Shown: positions 57,901-64,000 of the stretch, piece by piece | Layout of the letters: the number at the start of each line of letters is the position of its first letter | How positions within the stretch are numbered: the first letter of the stretch is position 1 | Assembly: GCA_944472155.2 (NCBI GenBank) | Contig: OX235271.1 | Location: 91,339,256 to 91,403,255 of the forward strand | Direction of reading: 5' to 3' | DNA length: 64,000 nt | Source of the DNA: Trichobilharzia szidati | Lineage: Eukaryota; Platyhelminthes; Trematoda; Strigeidida; Schistosomatidae | The notes under the pieces: model-generated | Told to the model about the DNA's origin: nothing | Databases searched by the model: none | The model's input: only the letters and a program-made list of their open reading frames with translations | Made by a program: the position numbers and the translations under genes

Positions 57901-58539
57901 ACCAGTAGAACAACAGCATACAACCCCCAATCAAATGGACAGATTGAACGTCTCAACGGCACTCTCTGGCGATGTATATCACTAGCTGCTAAATCTAGGT
58001 CCATACCAATCTGTGAGTGGGAGGTTGTTCTCCCCGATGCTCTTCATTCTATCCGTTCTCTTTTATGTACTGCCACAAATACTACTCCACACGAACGGAT
58101 GTTCAGGTACAATCGAAAATCAACGTCTGGTGTTTCTCTTCCCAGTTGGTTAACTATTCCTGGACCGGTCTTGATGCGCCGTAATGTACGTTCTAAATAT
58201 GAATCTCCAGTTGATGAAGTTGAACTGATTGAATGTAATCCCAAGTATGCTCATGTGAGACTTCCAGATGGACGTGAGGAAACAGTATCTATTCATCATC
58301 TTGCACCAAAAGAACATATATTTCAATCGCCCGTTAGCATGCCGATTCCAGACGCAGTACCAGAATGCCTCCAAAATCAACTTACTGAAGACGACATATC
58401 GACCCGTTCTACAGATACTGAAACTCCTATTTTGACGGACAATTTAAGTGAAAATGTCAAAATTGATCCGAACCCATCTTCTTTACTAGAGAAACAACGA
58501 AGGGTTCGTCCATACAATCTGAGAAGCCGCGAAGTCTAA
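54967..58539 (+). CDS. Gag-Pol polyprotein of the intact element (1190 aa)
   Basis: One frame. Gag is about residues 1-205. Two zinc knuckles, CX2CX4HX4C, start at Cys212 and about Cys230. The protease has VDTGSSDS with Asp292 and later DVLLGHDFL. The reverse transcriptase shows RRMVIDYSQTINRF, FSTLDLKSAYHQIP, RIPFGVTNGVSCFQR and the box Y562-L-D-N565, where YxDD is usual. RNase H has ETDASD (Asp706), EKEAYAI and TDQRS. The integrase has HNSLCHPG..CAVC, then Asp900, Asp958 and Glu994 (35 residues between the last two). The C-terminus includes VDEVELIECNPKYAHVRLPD. Gag and Pol share one frame with no frameshift or stop, so their ratio must be set after translation or by another route. The ATG at 54967 is the first after the LTR and fits the Gag start. 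Confidence 0.93.
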   Translation: MDKILRPERFDADSNCQTSSKIWNHWFRTFNTFITKSSTPDSDKLDVLINYISPTVYEYIAECKTFDGALSTLEKLYVKPKNEIFARHLLSTCKQETGQSLDQFLQKLKSLAKDCSFKPVSAEQNQNDAIRDAFISGMQSNNIRQRLLENKLLDLDTAYEQARSLEMAYQQSHSFHPSEFSNSAAISNSDTSNELNSYVGETGLTASINEKCYFCGSTRHPRSKCPARDAVCKLCGKKGHYQKVCRSKSYTKTTSVTSSLLSSMTLAAAPQSLSNAVVQLFVNDIPLQALVDTGSSDSYISCAVVQKQHIKVEHSRTSITMASTSLTTHTHGHCYVNLRYKDSSYSHIKLSVLPNLCADVLLGHDFLRLHNKLEIPFEGKNNPFSLCNLVAAHIDPPPLFHNLTPKCVPIATKSRRHSTSDEHFIKLEIKNLLSEQIIEPSNSPWRAQVLVTTNERHKRRMVIDYSQTINRFTLLDAYPLPKIDEMIEKISKYTVFSTLDLKSAYHQIPIKEEEKLFTAFEACGNLYQFRRIPFGVTNGVSCFQRVISQIIRNENLQATFAYLDNITICGENTEQHAKNLARFYEASRKYGLTFNENKSVIGVKQVKLLGYEVSHKMIKPDPDRLQALWNLSPPRDLKSQQRVIGLFAYYSQWISHFSDKIQPLIQNKIFPLPGTIVSSYAALKNGLAQSVMTTVDLDLPLIVETDASDTAIAATLTQNGRPVAFFSRTLSPSERHHSAVEKEAYAIVEAIRKWRHYLLGTHFQLITDQRSVSFMYDMNHHGEIKNDKIQRWRIELSCYSFDIIYRCGKENKVADALSRGYSASVMGETNLKDLHNSLCHPGVVRLLHFVRSKNLPFSVDDVKKTISSCAVCAELKPRFCKVSTGNLIKATSPFERLNIDFKGPLPSNSRNKYLLTIIDEYSRFPFAFPCQDMTASTVINCLCQLFSLFGMPSYIHSDRGSSFMSAELKHFLHDKGIVTSRTTAYNPQSNGQIERLNGTLWRCISLAAKSRSIPICEWEVVLPDALHSIRSLLCTATNTTPHERMFRYNRKSTSGVSLPSWLTIPGPVLMRRNVRSKYESPVDEVELIECNPKYAHVRLPDGREETVSIHHLAPKEHIFQSPVSMPIPDAVPECLQNQLTEDDISTRSTDTETPILTDNLSENVKIDPNPSSLLEKQRRVRPYNLRSREV

Positions 58540-58583
58540 ACAGTTTTAAAAGTCTTGACTCCTTATGCTCTGTATTCTCAAAC

Positions 58584-58598
58584 AAAAGGGGAGAAGAA
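58584..58598 (+). promoter_or_regulatory. Polypurine tract of the intact element
   Basis: AAAAGGGGAGAAGAA, all purine, directly before the 3' LTR. Serves as primer for plus-strand DNA. Confidence 0.8.
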
Positions 58599-58773
58599 TG
58601 TGGTGTGAACATTTTCATAAACGTTTAGCATTTATATTATACACTATTCACATCTTTCATTTTTGTTTAAACCAGATTCTATACTGGAATTATAAAACGA
58701 ATAAAGCCTTTATTGCGGGCCCTCAGTATTCTCACTTGATCGGTGAATGTTTGATTAACTCATAAACACTACA
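58599..58773 (+). repeat. 3' LTR of the intact element
   Basis: 175 bp, no difference from the 5' LTR found by eye, followed by the GTGTT duplication. Confidence 0.92.
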
Positions 58774-58778
58774 GTGTT

Positions 58779-59781
58779 ACAGTAGTCAATTCAGAGAATT
58801 ATAAGCGTAGAACTTTGCATAAAATTGAACCAATTCAAGTTGTCACACTTTGTAAGAGCATATAAAGTTTGTGGAAAGGTTATTAAGTGGAATATAATGA
58901 GTATTCCTGGAACGTAGAGGATCACATAGAGTAGAAAGCTGTCTACCTTTGGGAACTATTTAGAGCAATGTCAGTATTTGTGAACAGAGTTATCACATTG
59001 AAGTCCGGTTCGTTGGCAGTCATCTTATAGTTGTCATCGTATCACTTCTCTCTCTTTGTTGTTGTTTCTTATGGATCCTTGTATTGCAAAGAATACCGCC
59101 TCTTTCAGTATCTCCTACCAATAAGTTTGTTCTGCCTTTTAGATCATCACCTTTATTTAGTCTTATTTTCAGTGCAACTGTAGCCGTTTTGTGGGTGCTT
59201 TTGTATTCAGGCTGTCTATTATTTTATCGGATTTATGACCTTTAATGGGTTTAACTAATCCAAATGAGTCTAACATTCCTGGTGTTGAGTTGTCTTGGTT
59301 TCAGTATAGCGACCAGGAATCTTGACGAGATATGCATTGGTGTGTTTGTGAAATCCAAAATCGCTCTGATGGGATAGGTTTCTCTATGTAGTATTGTCAC
59401 ACAGTCTATCCAATGTGTAATACGCGATTTTGGTATAATTTCAAACCATATAGGCTTGCCAATCGTTTCCTCTCATTGTCTAACTACTTTTCCCGCCTCA
59501 TCGTTTTGTTGGTGATAGTTTTCGATAATTTGGTCACTAAAAAATGGGTTCCCGATTGTAGATGTTCATTCTTCCCAGTTTTGTGAAGGATTATTGGTGT
59601 ATTTCTTTCTTATGTGTAAAGGGTTACTATGCAGTTTGGCTTCGTTATTGAATATATAGGAGTTGTGTTTAACATCTAATCAGCAAACAATACTGTTTCA
59701 TTATGGGTTAGTTTATCACGATTATCGCTGTATTAGGTTGTGTAAAATTCAACTCTTAGAAATGCTTGCATTCTTTTTCAG
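58779..59781. other. Intron remainder, non-coding
   Basis: Sequence between the intact element and coiled-coil exon b. Nothing recognised apart from the acceptor tract ATTCTTTTTCAG at its end. Confidence 0.45.
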
Positions 59782-59952
59782 GATTCTAACACTGGAGCGT
59801 TAAATGAAGTTAAACGATTAGAAAATGAACAATCCGAAATGAAAATAACTGCACAAATGAATACATCGCGATTGTGTCGATGTATCGAAGAATTAGAAGA
59901 GGACTTTTGTTGTTTACAGAGTTATAAAGATGAATTAAAGCAGTAGTTAAAG
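59782..59952 (+). pseudogene. Coiled-coil protein gene, exon b, with premature stop
   Basis: 57 codons, phase 0, between acceptor TTTTTCAG and donor AAAG/GTACGAGT. Reads DSNTGALNEVKRLENEQSEM, then TSRLCRCIEELEEDFCCLQS and YKDELKQ, a TAG, and LK. Heptads continue those of exon a. The TAG could be a decayed CAG, or the true end of a short isoform. Composition and phase make it a real exon of the same gene or of a decayed copy. Confidence 0.5.
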
Positions 59953-59993
59953 GTACGAGTGAGTAATTTTAAAGTGTATAGTATGCGCATCGC

Positions 59994-59995
<2 letters not shown>

Positions 59996-60032
<37 letters not shown>
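59996..60032. repeat. (TA)n microsatellite
   Basis: About 17 TA units, next to the start of the rearranged region. Confidence 0.9.
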
Positions 60033-60036
<4 letters not shown>

Positions 60037-60107
60037 CCTCCTATGAAGTGAAGTCAGCTCTAAGCCGTTTCACTCTATCCTTAAAGTAGGAGAAGGAGTA
60101 CAGAGGA

Positions 60108-60742
60108 GTAGTGTAGCATCGCCTTACATTTGACAGGGACGAATCCCATGTCAAACATGCTGTGATTTCTGCTCGAGGTATCCAGAGGAGTGCGTTGTGT
60201 CAGTGTCTTTACTTCGAAGGTCCGTATCATCTGAATACACTTTTTTAACAGTAAACAAAAATATGTTCACCTTTCCATCTATGTAGATATAAAAAATAGG
60301 CAGAATCTAGATTTACGAGTTGATTACGGATTGATATCAGTTAGACAAACATTGAAAACCAGGGAGTACTGGAGAGCTGTTTCATCCTACTTTGGGAATC
60401 ATCGGCAGTACGCACCCATTGGGGTTCGAATCCAGGACCTTCCGGTTACAAGGCAAGCTCGTATACCACTCAGCCACTGGGACGCGATTCAATGGCTCAT
60501 GAGCTCTAACTTCTATCAATTCGTCATCAACTCGTAAATCTAGATTCTGCCTATTTTTTATATCTACATAGATGGAAAGGTGAACATATTTTTGTTTACT
60601 GTTAAAAAAGTCTATTCAGACGATACAGACTTTCGAAGTAAAGACACTGACACAACCCACTCCTCTCGATAGATCGAGCAGAAATCACAGCATGTTTGAC
60701 ATGGGATTCGTCCCTGTCAAATGTAAGGTGATGCCACACTAC
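60108..60742. repeat. Palindrome 1, with a hammerhead SINE at its centre
   Basis: Arms 60108-60323 and 60527-60742, 216 bp each, several percent different. Both contain GACAGGGACGAATCCCATG or its complement and the TTTTTTATATCTACATAGAT block. The central 203 bp are a minus-strand hammerhead SINE. Confidence 0.85.
60324..60530 (-). repeat. Hammerhead SINE, head-ribozyme-tail order
   Basis: On the minus strand: head GAATTGATAGAAGTTAG, box A-like TGGCTGAGTGGTATACG, box B-like GGATTCGAACCCC, then the ribozyme region 60366-60411 and the tail CCCTGGTTTTCAATG to CCGTAATCAA. The ribozyme has a six-pair stem I (GTACTG/CAGTAC) but CCGATGA for CTGATGA, GGAT for GGAC and CTC for the GTC cleavage triplet, so it is probably inactive. 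Confidence 0.75.
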
Positions 60743-61156
60743 ATTTTTATTTTTAAAATCTTATAAAAATTAATGAGGTAATTAGATGCAATATTGTAAT
60801 GCACGCTGAAAATTCCATACCTGTACCACAAATACTGTTTGGAATAAAGCTATTATTATTATTATTATTGTTTTTATTATAAGTGCATTTACTGGCTATT
60901 TGTATTCTAATATTCATGGATATATTACTGTATAGCCTGAAGTTGTTGAAATTAGTTGTTCACGCAAAAATCATCTTGTTCTGATTATATTATAGGGATA
61001 TTTAGAGCGATATTTTGTGTCGCTATTTAAAATGTGTGCTATTTTGTCGACACAAATTGTTGCGGATCGAAGGAAGTATGTCTGACTGAATGTCAGTATA
61101 ACATTGAAATATAATAATATTTACAGAGAATCAACCTGTGTTTAAATAAATTTCAG
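60743..61156. repeat. First copy of the 2.36 kb direct duplication, with SINE-like (ATT)n tail
   Basis: From ATTTTTAAAATC on, the sequence is repeated from about 63105. Includes TGAAAATTCCATACCTG, TTTGGAATAAAGC and an (ATT)n run at 60850-60870, the 3' tail type of SINE B. The end carries the acceptor of exon c, AAATTTCAG. Confidence 0.7.
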
Positions 61157-61267
61157 GTTGATAAAGAACGCATACTTGTCGAACAAACGGTCGTTAAACA
61201 GAATGAGAAAATCAAAGAATTAAGATGACGCTTGAATAATATGCCTGCAAAGCTTGCGTCTTTACTT
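61157..61267 (+). pseudogene. Coiled-coil protein gene, exon c, with premature stop
   Basis: 37 codons, phase 0, from acceptor AAATTTCAG to donor ACTT/GTAAAT. Reads VDKERILVEQTVVKQNEKIK, ELR, TGA, then RLNNMPAKLASLL. The TGA could be a decayed CGA. The same exon with the same TGA recurs at 63522-63632. Confidence 0.5.
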
Positions 61268-61324
61268 GTAAATTATAAATGACCTTAAAATGTTCGCCCT
61301 CTAATATAATTAGCAATATTTTGT

Positions 61325-62555
61325 AACATAGTTCCTCATTTCACCATGTTGTTTTACCTGGGAGCTGAACGACGACATCAGCGCTGCATCTGCAGTATTC
61401 GCCCTCGAATTCACTACATCATGACTCTATTCTAACTTTGAAATTGACAAGCATTTCATCACACAGAATAGAAATCTAGTCTCTATTGTGTCACAAAATG
61501 TACAATAAACACATAATGGGAGTAGCATAGAGAATAGTCAGAAGAATACTGTTGTAATTATTGTCAAGTAAGTTTACCATTCGAATAATGACAATAATAA
61601 TAATAATAATAATAATTTCTAAAGAAAGAAAAGCATTACTGGTGATCGGGCCAGTAACAAACATTATCACATAGTCCGTGGGGTGGAAATAATTTTCTTA
61701 GTTTTTAAGAGAAAGAAGTACCAATAAATATTCCCCTATGAAGGTTTACATTCTGAAAAGTACATTTTTGCACTGAAGAACAGTTCTTGAAGGTTTCACT
61801 CTATCACCAGATGCCTCACTTATTCTGCAGAGCATCAAGTTGCGCCTTAAGTTCAGTGACTTGTGTCGACAAACGCGAATTCTCGTCCTTGAGGAAACGT
61901 AATTCACTTTTCAGGTTGAGTTGGTTATGGCTAAGTTCTGTTATCTATCCTCTACTGAACGAGCTTAGATAACAGAACTTAGCCATACTCAACTCAACCT
62001 GAAAAGTGAATTACGTTTCCTCAAGGACGAGAATTCGCGTTTGTCGACACAAGTCACTGAACTTAAGGCGCAACTTGATGCTCTGCAGAATAAGTGAGGC
62101 ATCTGGTGATAGAGTGAAACCTTCAAGAACTGTTCTTCAGTGCAAAAATGTACTTTTCAGAATGTAAACCTTCATAGGGGAATATTTATTGGTACTTCTT
62201 TCTCTTAAAAACTAAGAAAATTATTTCCACCCCACGGACTATGTGATAATGTTTGTTACTGGCCCGATCACCAGTAATGCTTTTCTTTCTTTAGAAATTA
62301 TTATTATTATTATTATTATTGTCATTATTCGAATGGTAAACTTACTTGACAATAATTACAACAGTATTCTTCTGACTATTCTCTATGCTACTCCCATTAT
62401 GTGTTTATTGTACATTTTGTGACACAATAGAGACTAGATTTGTATTCTGTTAGATTCATGATGTAGTGAATTCGAGGGCGAATACTGCAGATGCAGCGCT
62501 GATGTCGTCGTTCAGCTCCCAGGTAAAACAACATGGTGAAATGAGGAACTATGTT
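61325..62555. repeat. Palindrome 2, about 1.2 kb
   Basis: Arms 61325-61947 and 61966-62555 with an 18-base centre (61948-61965). The arms differ by an indel of about 33 bp near 61430/62450 and by point changes, so they have diverged since the inverted duplication. Each arm carries a copy of coiled-coil exon d, in opposite directions, and an (ATA)n/(TAT)n run. Confidence 0.88.
61969..62097 (+). CDS. Coiled-coil protein gene, exon d, terminal
   Basis: 43 codons including the TGA. Reads ITELSHTQLNLKSELRFLKD, then ENSRLSTQVTELKAQLDALQ and NK, a regular Leu heptad coiled coil. Phase 0, after an AG at 61967-61968 in the palindrome centre. An inverted copy lies at about 61815-61945 on the minus strand. 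The plus-strand copy agrees with the direction of exons a-c. No family could be assigned; many coiled-coil proteins end this way. Confidence 0.55.
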   Translation: MTELSHTQLNLKSELRFLKDENSRLSTQVTELKAQLDALQNK

Positions 62556-63104
62556 GCATAGCAATATATAAGTTGCTGGCAAATAGAAGTCAACTAGAGA
62601 GTTTATTGAAATTAGCTACTTCAGCAGTTGCAACTTATTTATGATTTGAAATTGATCCTTACGACATATGCATATAAATGTTTCATTACGGAATGTGTCA
62701 GATATTAACTTGAGGTACTAAATATGAACAGTGAGTCAACTAGTAAGGTAAAATGATGATGCATAATCATTAATTTTTAGAATAAAATTTTTATTATTGG
62801 TTGGGATTTTGGCTATATGCCAGGACTACCAAGTACAAAAACTCCACAATACCTTATCTGGCACAGCTGTTATGTGATGAGAAATCCGTTAGGCATGACA
62901 CGATCAACTTACTGCGGCACTCTAACAAATAGTTCCCATTAGCTTTTGTTCTCCTCTCTTTGTTACTATTATATTGTTGCTCACATATTCTATTACACAC
63001 TAATTTTATATTTCATATCCTGTGGTGCATTGTTTAAATATGTGAATGCAATGCTGTTCTTTTTTTATTTCTTTTATTTATCTTTTTTCTTTTTGTTGTT
63101 GTTG
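62556..63104. other. Non-coding, with T-rich tract
   Basis: Separates palindrome 2 from the second copy of the duplication. Ends in a T-rich tract with TTG triplets (63056-63112). Nothing else recognised. Confidence 0.5.
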
Positions 63105-63212
63105 CTTTTTATTTTTAAAATCTTATAAAAATTAATGAGGTAATTAGATGCAATATTGTAATGCACGCTGAAAATTCCATACCTGTACCACAAATACTGT
63201 TTGGAATAAAGC

Positions 63213-63247
<35 letters not shown>

Positions 63248-64000
63248 GTGCATTTACTGGCTATTTGTATTCTAATATTCATGGATATATTACTGTATAG
63301 CCTGAAGTTGTTGAAATTAGTTGTTCACGCAAAAATCATCTTGTTCTGATTATATTATAGGGATATTTAGAGCGATATTTTGTGTCGCTATTTAAAATGT
63401 GTGCTATTTTGTCGACACAAATTGTTGCGGATCGAAGGAAGTATGTCTGACTGAATGTCAGTATAACATTGAAATATAATAATATTTACAGAGAATCAAC
63501 CTGTGTTTAAATAAATTTCAGGTTGATAAAGAACGCATACTTGTCGAACAAACGGTCGTTAAACAGAATGAGAAAATCAAAGAATTAAGATGACGCTTGA
63601 ATAATATGCCTGCAAAGCTTGCGTCTTTACTTGTAAATTATAAATGACCTTAAAATGTTCGCCCTCTAATATAATTAGCAATATTTTGTAACATAGTTCC
63701 TCATTTCACCATGTTGTTTTACCTGGGAGCTGAACGACGACATCAGCGCTGCATCTGCAGTATTCGCCCTCGAATTCACTACATCATGACTCTATTCTAA
63801 CTTTGAAATTGACAAGCATTTCATCACACAGAATAGAAATCTAGTCTCTATTGTGTCACAAAATGTACAATAAACACATAATGGGAGTAGCATAGAGAAT
63901 AGTCAGAAGAATACTGTTGTAATTATTGTCAAGTAAGTTTACCATTCGAATAATGACAATAATAATAATAATAATAATTTCTAAAGAAAGAAAAGCATTA
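63105..64000 (+). repeat. Second copy of the 2.36 kb duplication, runs off the window
   Basis: Repeats 60743-61635 almost base for base, apart from the length of the (ATT)n run. Includes the SINE-B-like tail (63159-63247), exon c with its TGA (63522-63632) and the start of the palindrome 2 left arm (from about 63690), including the segment of about 33 bp that the right arm lacks. Confidence 0.9.

Larger units (their letters stand above)
54771..58778 (+). mobile_element. Intact Ty3/Gypsy-like LTR retrotransposon
   Basis: Target duplication GTGTT at 54771-54775 and 58774-58778. LTRs 54776-54950 and 58599-58773, 175 bp each, identical by eye. One open gag-pol frame fills the inside. The polypurine tract AAAAGGGGAGAAGAA (58584-58598) abuts the 3' LTR. 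No tRNA-type primer site exists. All this marks a recent insertion that may still be mobile, placed in sense orientation in an intron of the coiled-coil gene. Confidence 0.92.

Noticed and set aside
61787..61972. Plus-strand 61-codon frame
   Set aside because: It is antisense to the inverted copy of coiled-coil exon d in the left palindrome arm.

Overview
The window looks like AT-rich, gene-poor flatworm DNA, most probably from a blood fluke (Schistosoma) or a close digenean. The reasons are tRNA-derived SINEs that carry a hammerhead ribozyme (the SM-alpha type), CR1-like LINEs with a PHD-type ORF1, several Penelope-like elements (PLEs) with GIY-YIG endonucleases, and Ty3/Gypsy elements with a tRNA-Trp-type primer site like the CsRn1/Boudicca group. 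The species cannot be fixed from the sequence alone. No bacterial genes, rRNA or CRISPR array is visible.

Layout. 1-9 kb: a PLE endonuclease remnant, two tRNA-type SINEs and three hammerhead-SINE copies, one of which (2867-2912, minus) keeps a complete hammerhead core. 9.1-13.4 kb: a plus-strand solo LTR and a minus-strand Gypsy element whose gag and integrase are fused in frame by deletion; their flanking 4-bp target duplications have been exchanged, the signature of an inversion through the two LTRs. 14-20.2 kb: PLE remnants, including a nearly complete 2 kb PLE with 252-bp inverted arms and a 12-bp target duplication. 22.7-32.9 kb: an LTR-internal-LTR-internal-LTR tandem of a defective Gypsy element inside one 4-bp target duplication. 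37.4-43.1 kb: two minus-strand CR1-like LINEs. 47.0-50.9 kb: a plus-strand CR1-like LINE with an open ORF1 and a lightly damaged ORF2. 52.2-53.3 kb: an old LINE fragment with a nested SINE.

53.9-64 kb holds the only apparent host gene material: phase-0 exons of a coiled-coil protein on the plus strand (54206-54463, 59782-59952, 61157-61267, 61969-62097), two of them with a premature stop. The intron after the first exon contains the most intact mobile element of the window, a 4.0 kb Gypsy-like retrotransposon (54776-58773) with 175-bp LTRs identical by eye, a 5-bp target duplication and one open gag-pol frame of 1190 codons. It has no recognisable tRNA primer site. Instead, the 14 bases just downstream of its 5' LTR are perfectly complementary to a site inside the LTR, which suggests self-priming, and its reverse transcriptase reads YLDN where YxDD is usual. 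The last 4 kb are rearranged into two large imperfect palindromes and a direct duplication of about 2.36 kb.

The elements depend on one another in familiar ways: SINEs need LINE enzymes in trans, solo and tandem LTR structures record recombination between copies, and hammerhead SINE units are plausibly processed from multimeric transcripts before insertion. Apart from the 54.8-58.8 kb element, nearly every coding unit is broken.
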